From Oscheius sp. JU75 (lineage: Eukaryota; Nematoda; Chromadorea; Rhabditida; Rhabditidae): a DNA stretch of 64,000 nt. The first letter of the stretch is position 1, and each line of letters starts with the position of its first letter. The stretch spans positions 3,348,001-3,412,000 of the forward strand of contig JASJZC010000007.1 in the NCBI GenBank assembly GCA_037178855.1, given 5' to 3'. Of this stretch, positions 1 through 11,075 are shown one piece after another. A model generated the notes under the pieces. It searched no databases, was not told the DNA's origin, and was given only the letters and a program-made list of their open reading frames with translations. The translations under genes were made by a program, and so were the position numbers.

Positions 1-10
1 TCTCATCAGA

Positions 11-3000
11 TTAAAGCTTAGTGGCCGACGGCTCAGTTGGATCGGGGTCTGTGGTTTTGAATTCGCATTTGTCATAATACTCGGCTTGTTTCGGATCCTC
101 CCGTTTCATCTTTTCCTTGTACTCTTCGATGGCCCTTTGACCATGGTATGGCTCCAGGAACTAAACGAACAATATCGAATAATATCAACATGATCTACCT
201 TATCGAAGCTGGCCTTGTTCTCCTTGTAGAATTCTTCAATTGCAGCGGGAGTCTTGTTTTTGACGATAAGAGCAGCGGAAGGAAAGTCGACTCCATATCG
301 CACAAAAGCTGAATTCGAAGAATTTACCAGTTTCAAAAAGATCTTACCTTGCATGGTATACCTATAGTCAGTTTCGGTGAATAGTTCTGTTGTGGCTACC
401 TTTGAAGGCTTCTTCATTTTACGGAATTGACTGACGATGTCATCCATCTTATCATCTCTCTCATCTTCTTCAGTGCTATCACCTTCCAGCTCCAAGATCT
501 CGTTCCAAATTGTCTTGCATTTGTTGATTGTCAACTTGAGCTTCTCACGCATTTCTCTGAAGATTGTTTTTCACAAGGCTCTAATTTTTTAGCGCTTACG
601 GCAGCTGTTCTTGCACCGACGGCTGAGGAGTGAGATCCTTGTAGAACTCTTTCAAGTTCATGCAGAAATCCTCTTTCGGATCGAATTGTTCGTCGTTCCT
701 GTCGATGAAAGAGTTAACACATGGAATAACATTAGCTTACTTGCTGACCTTGAGACCAAGGTTTTTCAGTCTCTGCTGCTCTCTAGCGGCAATTTTTGCG
801 AAATCCTCAAAAGTTGGCTTCAACTCGTCATGGAAGAGGAAGTTGAAATCCGTAGGGTATTGAATGTCGAATGCGGACTCTTCTCCTGAATTGGCAAGGT
901 ACATTTGCGCAATACAAAACCCACGCTCTTCTCTGTATCTGTCCTTCTCAGTGAGACGTTCAGACAAGATGGGAAGGTCAAGCTCTTGGATGCGATCTCC
1001 TTGGAAGATTTGGGACCACTTTTCAAGATGACCGTTGACAGTTTTTCGATTTGTACGACAGGTCATACAGATGAGACGAGGATGCTCATCGCCTTCGAAA
1101 CGTCGATCCGCTTTGAGAGTTCTTGCCTTTCTCTTGCAGAAGAAACATGTTCCAGGGAACTTTCCTCTAAAAATATATTATATGTTATTTCTAAGGCTTC
1201 GCTTACTCTGATATTCTGCCGTTAACTCTGCAAGGGTTTTGCAGCATCAGTTTCTTGTAGCAATAAGTTTTCTTCGATTTGTAATAGTGCTGCACAACTT
1301 TTTTGACAGGAAGGTTGCAAAAATAGGCTATCTTTCGGAAGTTCTTTCCATATGCCCTGTAGACTTCTTGGAAGATTTGCTGCTCTCTTTCAGTCAGAGG
1401 TTTGTAGAGTACCATAGACTTGGCCCTGCGGTCGATTGTCTCGAGAGCTTGCTGAGGATTATGTCCGCAATGACTGTGAAGATGTCTCAGACCCTAAAAG
1501 TCCATTTCTGTTTAATGTATACAAACTTACTCTATCAATCTGGATTCCAAGGATTTGACATTGCTTGAGGAACCGGTCAATTTTTTCCTCGTTGCTGTCG
1601 TAGTACTCTTCACGGTTCTCGGGAATTTCCCAGAAAGATTCCTCTCGATCAGGATCGAGACAGGCTAGCTTCTGATCTCGTAGCTGAGGCATTTCTGCGG
1701 CAACGTCCTCGAAGTCGTCGGGATCATAATCTTTTCCATTTTCTAATGCAGGTCGCTCCCATTTGTACGAATCATTGATCTAGACATGCTTGAGATTAGG
1801 TAAAACTGTCCGATGCTTACGTAATAGTACAAGGAGGCTGGGTTATCATGGTAAAGCTCGTCTTCAGAAACAAGCTCATCCGGGACATATTTCATTGGCT
1901 CGGAGAGGAGAGCGTTACGAATGGCCTGGGTCATTGCCTCTGTACGACTTTCGCGTTCCTCTGCCAGCGTGGGTTCGTGTTTCCAAATTGGCTTTAGATC
2001 CTTCACAGGGCCCGTGTAGTACGGAAGCTGTAGACCCTAGATATACAGAAATAAAAATTAATTTAATCAAACCACCTCAATTTCAGGCTTCTTGATCATT
2101 TGCTTTTTCGGGGCACTAATCGCAGGTTTCCTTGGACGCAATGTTCTTGTAGGAACAATCTCCGACTCATCCTCTTCCTCTGGCTTGTCCTTCTTTCCAA
2201 GTTTTTGAACAGTCTCCTTGTTCTTTGGAGCTGCAGGGCGAGGGTAGCTGAATCCTAGGCCCGCGTCTCCAAGCTCTGGCGAAGTGGAGCCTGGAGTGCT
2301 CTTAAAAGGTTAATACATATTTGAAAACTGATATAAATACCTTATCGCGATCCAGTTCAGGGATCTTTTTCGGAAGAATTTTGGCCGCGTTTCGAGAAGA
2401 TCTGGTTCTTGCACTGACATCATCGGAATCCTTCGATTCAACAGTTTTTGAGCACTGAAAAGAAACGATTATAAATTATCGAGGTTTTATCTTACAGCTA
2501 CAGCTTTATCGGGAATAGAGGTGGCTACCTTCTCGTCGATGTATTCGTAGTCCATTGCTTCCTCCTTGATACTTTTCTCAAAAATACTGGAAAAAACATT
2601 CTCCGTTGGATTCGATGGTGTCGGCAAGCCAGAAGAAGAAGGTGCATCGTTGACAATGACCTTTGCTGGTACAACTTTGGGCTTGTTTGCGACAAGTTTA
2701 GAAGCTCCAGATACCAATTGCAGACAGACTTTCTTTGGAGGCACCGACTTTGATTGTATCTTTTTTTTGTCAACGTCGCTCTCGACATCTATCAGTTCAT
2801 CTTCTTGTTCCTTCATTTCCTCGCATGGAGTGGAAGCTTTGATGGTAGGACTACCCTTGAGAGAAATTTTGAACTTCAGGCTTCCTTTAGGTGTTTCCGG
2901 TGCAGAAGGATCCTGTACATCGTTGTCATGAGGCGGCTCCTCAGAATCATGTTTTTCACTGTGCCTCTTCTTCTTTTTCTTCTTTTTCTTTTTGTCGCTG

Positions 3001-5530
3001 GAAGAGTCATGGAGGAATTCCTCGCTTTCCTCTGGCAACTTTTCGGCATCAAATGGAGTCAAAGCATCGTCACGGAGACCTTCAAGATTTGCTGGCACTA
3101 CAGATTCGTTCTGCTTCAAGCTTGCAATGGCTGTCCGTCGGGTCAACCGAGGTTCCATAGGGATGTCAGAAGCCGTAGCTGCCTTTGCCGCTGCTGCTTT
3201 TTCGGGTTTCTCCGATTGGACATCGGCGCCTTGAGATTCACTGTTGTTGTCCTTTCCTTGACGTTCGGGAATGGAATCCAACGAAGAAGTTTTAAAATCT
3301 GAGGACATCGTTGTCGGAACATTTTTGCTTGGTACGGTTGGCCCCGAAGTTGTCTAGAAGCAAGAGGTGAAATTTGTGAAATATGAGTCCTACCTTGGCT
3401 CTGTTTCTGAAGATTCTACCGGGTTCGGGAAGCGGATCGATATCTTTTCCAGATTCGACTTCCTTTGAACTATTGCTCTCTTCTTCTTCTCTAACGTTTT
3501 TCTGCAACTCAACAGTGGTGACCTGAAGAGTTTTTTAAAGTTAAAGCTTTTTTATTAACGTACATCAGCGGACGACTTTTGTACAGGTGCGTTTTTTCCC
3601 TTCGTACGGTTGGTTGGTTTTGAAAGTTGCAAGGAAGACGACAAAGAAGGATTGTATATCTGCTTTGAACTCTGTTCTCCTTCGGACTGAATATACACTT
3701 GTCAAGTATTTCTAGATAATTACCTCCTTTGATGAGCTGCCTTGTCTTGGAACACTGGGTACAACGAGAAGAGGAATACGGACATCTGGAATCTCGGGAG
3801 GTTCCTCGGCGAGCTTATGCTCTTCGTTCAAATTCTGCTGTGGTGAAGGAACAACGAGAGAAGGAAACTCCTGTGGTTCTTCAACAGATTCGTGTTCCTC
3901 GTCCAAATTTTGCTGCAGCGGAGGTGGAGTTTCGATATCGGCACTACTCTGCTCCGATCCAGAGCCCTCTTCTCTCATTCGAGATCTCACGTACGGATCG
4001 TAGAGCCTCTTCTTGAACTCTTCGGTTACTTTAGGCAAAATGGGAGGTCGATCCTCCATCTCGGTAGCACCAGCTTCTTGGATTCGCTGTGTCTGAAATG
4101 ACCATTTTAAATATACTGAAAAGAAAAATGAGACCTCGGCTCGCAGTCGTTTTCCCTCTTCCGTAAGCTGTGGCAGAATAGTGGTCCTGACCAGTGGAAC
4201 TGGATTGGGTGCGTCATAGGCACGGGACGGCCCAGCTTCCTGAATCATAAAGTGTAATTGCAAGTGAAAGATAACGAACTTGTTGGTCTTTAGGAAAGCT
4301 AGGAACGCAAGCCTTTGGGACTTCCTTCGGTTTTGATGTTACATCAGTCTTCTGGGTAACCGGAGTAGCTTGGGCTTGGATGAGTTTAGTTCCAGTCTAA
4401 AAATACTCTTTTATAAGTGTTGGATTATGTGTCAACCTTCGTTGACGATCCCACCATTTTGGTTTTGGCAAATTCTTGCAGAGTAGAGCTTTGTACGGTA
4501 TCTTTTGCGGATACCTCTTTGAAAACTGTGATCTTTGCAGATTTGACCGTTTTAGAGGACTTGTCCTCTAAGGAAGAAGAACGACGTACTTTCGAGGCTT
4601 GTATAACTTCATAATCCTAAAAAAAGAAATAAAATGATCAGCATGGTAGATCTACTTTGCTCTTGTCCGTATGCTCGATATCTTTGTTCTTTTCCAAATT
4701 GTTTCCAGCTGTCTCTTTCTTTCCGGGTTTCTGCGGGACACCAGTGTTTGGAAGCCGATTGGGCTGTGATGGCATTCTCTTCTTTTTTTCGCTGGACACC
4801 AGAAGAGAGGAGACTTTCTGCGGCCCAACTTTGGCTTTGTGTTGCTGTGGAGCAACGAGTTTCTGAAAAGAAACGTAAAAAACGGAAAATAAATCTAATT
4901 ACCTTGTCAGATTTGCTAGAATGTGTAAGCGGCCTCTTCTTTGCCGCCACGGGAGAGGTCACGACTGGTTTCGGAAGAATCGATTCTCTATTTCTCTTGA
5001 CACGTTCAGCAAGCGAGGGATACTGAAAGTTCAAACTTTAAGCTCACTTTAAACGAATTACAAAAACCGCATCGTCGTCGTCACTGATGATCTCCTCTTT
5101 GATGGGACGTTCATTCACTGATTTGCTTTGGACTTCAGGCTTAACCTCAGTCGTTTGTGGGGCAGTCTAGGACAAACATAGTAAAACATAATGCAGAACA
5201 AACCGAAGCAGATGTCGATGGTTCTTCAGATTTCGGTTCTTCGCCACCGAAAGTAATGCTCGAGGAGCGTGACGTTTTAGCAACATTCTAATAACATTTA
5301 AAATAAACTGAATAGGTTACCTGCTTTTTCGCAAAGGAGCTTTTGCTCGAAACGGGAGAGCTCTCAGAGCTGGTCTTTTTTGCTCTGGCTGCGGCAACTG
5401 GCGGATCTGTTGGACTGAAGATTTTCTTTGGAGCTCTTTCCCGTTGAGATCTTGTACTGCCCATTTCTCCTTCATTCCCTTTACCGAAGTCAGGTTTCTC
5501 TTCTTCGGGTGCTTTACCGGTCTTACCCAT
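11..5530 (-). CDS. CoREST/RCOR-type ELM2-SANT transcriptional corepressor, long N-terminal extension
   Basis: About 22 exons joined by 36-49 nt introns; roughly 1,540 residues. The N-terminal ~980 residues are low-complexity, with a run of nine lysines (near 2960-2990) and two copies of a motif ending in LPxxTEExKxRL (near 3990-4200). Around residues 1,070-1,150 an ELM2-like segment ends in LHSHCGHNPQQALETIDRR and passes directly into SANT1 (EREQQIFQEVYRAYGKNFRK). A C-x2-C-x22-C-x2-C cluster follows (near 1065-1150). A linker leads to SANT2 near the C-terminus (YGVDFPSAALIVKNKT). The ELM2-SANT1-linker-SANT2 order is that of CoREST, which couples the LSD1 demethylase and HDACs to nucleosomes in the nucleus. 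The start is chosen because TTTCAG lies 2 nt before the ATG, which fits trans-splicing. Stop TAA at 11-13. In C. elegans the counterparts would be SPR-1 or RCOR-1; which one is closer is not decided here. Function is inferred from domains. Confidence 0.8.
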
Positions 5531-6127
5531 TTCTGAAAGTTAATCTTGAAAACGAAGTCTGCAAGAAGACAAAAAGAGATACGTATCAGTTATTCCTTTA
5601 ATCTAAGTTCCTAGGCAGAAAATGAAAGGGGTAAAAGGCAGAACAATACGGAGGGTTTTGTTGTAAGCTTAAAAGATAACAGTGAATGACCGGTAAGAAG
5701 CGGGAATTGGGGATACAAATAAAAGAGTCGTTTTACACAAAATAGGTACGCAACAAGGTGTAATGGGCATGTGCTACGGTAGTTGAAAACTATAGGAACT
5801 TCAGTATCTAACGAACTGTACAATGCAAAACGTTTTTCTTGACGTAAAATAGTTCGATGTTTAGAAAGCAAGAAACAAATCATGTAGACACTTTGTAACA
5901 TTTAAGCATTGGTCGTATTGTAATAAGGGTCATTTAACAGAGTATTTGTTGTAATAGGTGCATGATTTACAACTTCGTGAACTTAATATTTGCATAGAAG
6001 CGAGCAGAAACTATCGATTGCTACAGCCTTTTGCAAAGCGCGAAACCAATACAGACTATTATCTTGACAGGATAATCTAAACACGAAACGTGAGTCGGAA
6101 AACCTTTATTGTTTTTTTTTAATTTGA
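5531..6127. other. intergenic region between corepressor start and channel stop
   Basis: About 600 bases between two minus-strand genes. It should hold the promoter of the corepressor gene and the 3' end of the channel gene. A 96-codon open frame here (5611-5901, minus) has no start context, homology or splice support. The spacing is too wide for a typical nematode operon pair. Confidence 0.5.
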
Positions 6128-7837
6128 TCATTTGTGAAGATGAGATACAAGAATAACTAAGTTTCCGACAACCAGGATCGGGAAAACGACGAGGCAAACA
6201 GCATGAAGTCTGACGCCGACCCATCTGTGGAATGCCAATCGGGTTCTATAATCATTTTTCAATAAACGTCAAACTTATACCTTTTTTTCAATTCCTTGCC
6301 ACACCAGGATCCGATATAAGCTATCTTCGAAGCAGCCAAGACAATTGTACATGCAGATGTTATCACCATCAGATTGAAAATTATGTAAAAGCCTGTCGAA
6401 TAGCTTTTTATCCATCAGGCTTACTCAAAATGGGTAGCGTTGTTGTTTTTGGAATCGACCCATCTGTTATTTGTAAAACCATTGCCATGGCTAGGATGGC
6501 TGCAAACCCAAGGCTCAGCTGAAATGGTTCTTTGTTCGGCTTCGAGGACCCTAATCTTTTCAGCCTGAGTGGAAGGATCGAATTCAGTCCAAAAGACTCC
6601 AACCACGCACAAAATTGTCATTATGAATGACGGAATAATGATCAGAACAACATAATAATATGCGCTTCTTCTCAGTTGAAATATATATTTAGCCTTAATC
6701 TTTTGCCATCTCCGGTAACTGATCAAACGGACCACTTCATAGTTCCAGTCTGTGTCATTACTGCGAACAGCAAAATGATTTACAGAAACGTCTTCGCACA
6801 TCCATACACCATTGCTCTGAAAAATGCTTTTTGTGGTGTGGCATGTGTTCGAGAGAGTCGTTAGGCGGAATGTTCAACTTATTATAGCTAACCGTGGAGC
6901 TTTCGTCGAAATCGTTGTAAAGAAGAGGGCGGATGACCATCTCCGAGGGTAGAAAGTTGTTGGATACAAGATTAATCTCACAGAACTGAGTATCATACGG
7001 GAAGTTGGTGATCTAAAACTGATGGTTGTTCGCCTAAATGACTCACATCCAAAGGACAGACGATGGCAGTGACTGCCGTTACAAAATACGTTGCTCGTCC
7101 ATCTGCCCTCACCTAAAACACAGCCTTTGTCGCATTCTAAATCCTTTTCACATAGACGTTCTGCTGATCATCTGCCCGCGGATCATTGAAATATTGGCTG
7201 AACGAGCGCATTTTTGAAAGTTTATAGCAACCACCTGTCATACGGAAGCACGTCGGGAACCTAAAGCGTTAACGGTCATGCTGTAATTCAAGCATTTCCT
7301 ACCCAGATTTTCTCGCGATTCACCATGATCTCTTGAATGTCATCCCATTCTGAGGAATTCCAGCTTAGTCGCGCATCGTACCAAGTCTTCAAAAAGTGAA
7401 AAAAGTTTTGCGCTCAGTTTTTAAAACCTACCAAGTCGTATTCGATAATGAATGTGATTGTCTGCTCCGGCTCGTTCTAAACCAATTTTTAGCGTGAATA
7501 CGGTACATTACCAAAGAAATTAGTTTGGCGTAGTAGAGCGTTACTTGAAAAGTTGTTCTCTTGGATAAGTTTGTAGAATAGTTGGTGTACCTGGCTAAAC
7601 AGTTCCACAGTTTGTTTGCAGATCACCAAAAAGTACCTCTCGAGTAAACTGGAGGCAGCTCTTTTCTGTAGTCGTTGAAGACATGGTCATAAAGTTTGTT
7701 GTACTTCACGAGAAATTCCGATACCGTTTCTTAGCATCTTAGTGAATCTGTTAGAAACGGTTCCTACCATTACTGTAGTCAGAATCTTCGGATTTTGCTA
7801 AGGGACACATTGATAAAGCTAAAAGGACCAGATGCAT
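6128..7837 (-). CDS. Cys-loop ligand-gated ion channel subunit (nicotinic-receptor/LGC-like, divergent)
   Basis: Roughly ten exons. Start at 7837 gives a signal peptide (MHLVLLALSMCPLAKSED). The extracellular ligand domain contains VTLYYAKLISL, a WYDARLSW loop and the Cys-loop C-PLDITNFPYDTQF-C with exactly 13 intervening residues. TM1 (LIIIPSFIMTILCVVGVFW), TM2 (LSLGFAAILAMAMVLQIT then DGSIPKT), TM3 (IIFNLMVITSACTIVLAASK) and TM4 (AVCLVVFPILVVGNLVILV) follow, and the stop comes right after TM4. There is no vicinal Cys pair in loop C, so this is not an alpha-type nicotinic subunit. Glu-Lys precedes TM2, as in cation channels, but ligand and ion selectivity are inference. The frame between TM1 and TM2 is restored only by removing 31 nt (6519-6549) with a non-consensus donor GTCCTC. 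Pentameric receptor in the neuronal or muscle plasma membrane. Confidence 0.8.
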
Positions 7838-8358
7838 GATTGAATGCGCTGATATCTTTCAGGTATCCTCCACTCGAGTATTGTGTTTCTTGAATGGCAA
7901 ATAGACAGATTATGCTACCAATGGATATCCACGTAGGTAAAATAATGTAACTGGTTTCAAACTTTTTTGAAAGAACCCAGTGTCTGAGAGTCTGCGTCAC
8001 AGCTCTGACAGATGACGATACTCGCAACAAACTGACAAAGCCAAGGACGGGTCGTTTCAATAGCGGGGAGTTCTAATCGGCTCATGTTCAGACTGACCAT
8101 ATCTACAGAGGAACGTTTCCAGTTGTTCCTATACCTCTTTGAACCTAATCTGTCACAATCGAGAGGGCAACGTTATTTCGATTTGATTTGTGTCTACCAA
8201 CCGGTATACGTTCTGTTCTGTTAGGATAATCTGCAGGCGAGCGAGATATGAGTCAACCTTTTGCCTGTTTTCAAATTATTACCCTCGCCTCTCGCATTGA
8301 TCTCCCACTCTGAATCCCTTCTTTTGAACCAATCTTTCAGGCCTTTTCGGCTGTTAAT
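7838..8358. promoter_or_regulatory. divergent promoter region, channel gene / neprilysin gene
   Basis: A 520-base segment separates the start codons of two divergently transcribed genes and so probably carries both promoters. A splice-acceptor-like TTTCAG lies about 20 nt before the neprilysin ATG. An open frame running from 8060 into the channel gene is a shadow and not a better start: it lacks the signal peptide. No specific factor site is recognised. Confidence 0.4.
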
Positions 8359-11056
8359 ATGGGTACAACGAGATGTAGTACCATCGTGACGACAATTTTT
8401 TTATTCACTGGTATCTGGTCTCAAAATACCACGATTGAAGATCTGTTAGGTGGCGAAGAGCAGTCGAAAGGTATTCAAAACGTAGCTGTTTACGGAAAAC
8501 ATATAAGAACTTTCTTCCACAACACTAAATTCAGAAGACAGTAACGGCAGCATATCCTACACATTACTGGTCAATTCAATCAATAGAACACTGGATCCCT
8601 GTGATGATTTCTACTCGTATGTTTGTGATGGCTGGATAGCCGACCATCCGATACTCGCCAGTAAAAAGGAAGTTAATCAATTGGGATTCTTGTCGGATCG
8701 GATAAGACACGAGCTTCAGGGTAAGTCCAGGAGTTTACATGTCTAACAAGGGTTTAGCTCAAATCGAGAGCACTGATGTGGGTAACAGCACCCGAGAGCA
8801 GGGCCTCATGAAAATTTTCTTCGAAAAGTGCCAAGAAAACGCAAATAGCACTTCCAACGAAGGTGTTGATGCTCTTTTCCGACGATTGAAGTAAGCCAAC
8901 TATCAAAGACGAATGAAAGTACAGATGGCTGCAACAAAACGTCGTTTCTTTGACCGATTGGTTGATTGAGATGCATCCAGAAGTAGCCGTCCTCGATGTC
9001 ATTGTTGCTTCCGACGAATACAACTCTACAGTCAACATTCTGACGGTATACTAAGTAATTGTGTGAAAACTAACAATGAATAGCTCTCACCAACGCCAAC
9101 ATTCTTGTCCTACGCTACCTACTTCGATCCCGTGTATGCCGAGGAATATGTAGCCGCTCGTCGTTCCCTATTTGAAATACTCAAACTGCTTGCCGACGAC
9201 GATCAAATGAAGAATATGATGACCTATTCCCCAGAGATAGTGTGGCGAAAAGTTGACAACTTTTTCACCGTTGACAAAAATTTGGTGAAGGTCAGTTAGC
9301 AGTGGGACAATTAAAAGAAGTGCCCTAGATAATTGAAGAGTCCAAATCTCAGCCAGGAAGTCAAAGTATCCCTCTTGTTCATTTGCAGACATACCTACCT
9401 TCCGTAAGCGATCGCACTTTTTTTTTTTTGAAAAAGTTGTAGGTTAACTGGCTCCGCTACTTTACAAAAATCTTCCCATCGCAACTGGTTCCCAGTCTGC
9501 AGACTCAATTTGTTAGTCTCCGCGACTCATTTGTGATTTTCAAGATCGAAGAAATGGTCAATCAGCTGCCTCCAACTTGGTTCCTTGACTATCTCGAATG
9601 GAAAGTGGTATTCCATTACATGCCTTTCTTCAGCCAGAAATACGACCAAGTCTTAGAGGTGGAGATTTTGCAATTATCTAAGCAAGAAGCATTAAGAAGT
9701 ACAACAAAAGAGTGTACGGAGTAATCGGCAAGGATGCAACGAAGACCTGCATATTGGAAACAATTGCGGCGTTTTCTGATGTTTTGGGAGCTACATGGGT
9801 GGAGAAGAATTTTGAAGAAGCAACTGGTAAGTATCCCGTAACTTATGTTAGTCCAAGTTTCAGTGCCAAGAGTGATGGGAATGGTTGACGTTGTTCGCGA
9901 CTCCTTCCTCAGTCTACTCGATGAAAACACTTGGATGGATCAAAGAACTAAGGAAATTGCTCGTCGAAAGGTTCAACATCCTTCAAGTTACTCAAAATCA
10001 ACTATTTAGGCCTATGCTATCAAACCATTCGTTGGATTTGATCCATCATGTATTACTGCCGAGAAAATCAAAGATAACTACGCCTTGGTAAGACGCTAAA
10101 ATAAAAAATTTCAAAAACTTTGAGGTCAACTACAATCAAGAATCGCCTTACTATTATGTTGTCCAGTCACTTAAGAAGAACAAAATCCATATGAACATCC
10201 TTCTTTTGAACAAGTTCAACCGACGAGACACTTTCGACGCTATTCCAATGGAAGTGAACGCCTTCTATGATCCTTCTCAGAATCAAATGGGTATTTTACG
10301 TACTATACAAACAATTCGTTCAGCTGTACTTGCTGGAATACTTCGTGAGCCTTATTACAATCCGAAGTGGCCCGATTTGCTCAATTATGCTGGAATTGGA
10401 ATGGTAATCGGGCATGAGATTACCCATGCTTTTGACAATGAGGGTAAGCGTTTTTTCCCGTCTCTTTCAGTTTGCCTAGGCTCCTTCTTCGATCTGTTCG
10501 GGAACCGTGTCGACTGGTGGTTGCCTGAAACGAGAAGCAAATTCGACGACCGAAAATACTGCATTCAGGAACAGTATGGAGCAATTGAAGCACATGATGG
10601 GGTCCATGTAGTCTTTTGTTAATAAACAAGCAATCCAAAGGTTCAGGTGGATGGAAGACAAACTTTGGCAGAGAACATTGCTGACAACGGTGGCATGCGA
10701 ATGGTTCTAAAGGTGTATATATTCAAGCAAGATCTCTCAACTTTTCGATTTAGGCTGTTCTCAACTCAACTCAGAGGCTTTCCGTTGATGGTCTAGAAGA
10801 GTTCACGACGAATCAGATCTTTTTCATGGCAAATAGCTTGGTGATTTTGATATGGTTTCCCATCAAATGGCATTTGTAGACATGGTGCACCAATCAGCGA
10901 CCGTTCGCTCTTCTGAACGACCTGGCCTCTGAAACCCATTCGCCTGCTAAGTACAGGGTGAACACGGTTCTTTCCAATCAACCGGAATTCGCCAGCGCCT
11001 TCAACTGTCCCATCGGTTCAAACATGAATCCTTCAAACAAGTGTACTGTTTGGTAA
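8359..11056 (+). CDS. neprilysin-like M13 zinc metallopeptidase, secreted
   Basis: About 16 exons, roughly 690 residues, close to the family length. N-terminus: cleavable signal peptide (IVTTIFLFTGIWS) rather than a long type-II anchor, so probably secreted. Family motifs appear in order: PCDDFYSYVCDGW; VNAFYDP (substrate-binding NAFY equivalent); zinc motif HEITH in IGMVIGHEITHAFDNEG; ENIADNGG carrying the third zinc ligand Glu and catalytic Asp; HSPAKYRV with the conserved His; and the family C-terminus KCTVW (CxxW) immediately before TAA. All catalytic residues I can check are present, so an active enzyme is expected. It cleaves small peptides on the amino side of hydrophobic residues outside cells, including neuropeptides in other animals. 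Several introns are extremely short (33 nt at 10291-10323). A GTGATT-to-TTTGTAG intron of 39 nt near 10847-10885 removes an apparent stop. Confidence 0.93.
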
Positions 11057-11069
11057 TCTCAGCTGCCAT

Positions 11070-11075
11070 AATAAA
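11070..11075 (+). terminator. poly(A) signal AATAAA of neprilysin gene
   Basis: AATAAA lies 13 nt after the neprilysin stop codon, a normal nematode 3' UTR arrangement. Confidence 0.6.

Noticed and set aside
7779-8060. Longer N-terminus for the channel gene starting upstream at 8060
   Set aside because: It needs a non-ATG start and gives another frame through the signal peptide; the ATG at 7837 with signal peptide fits the downstream exon phases.
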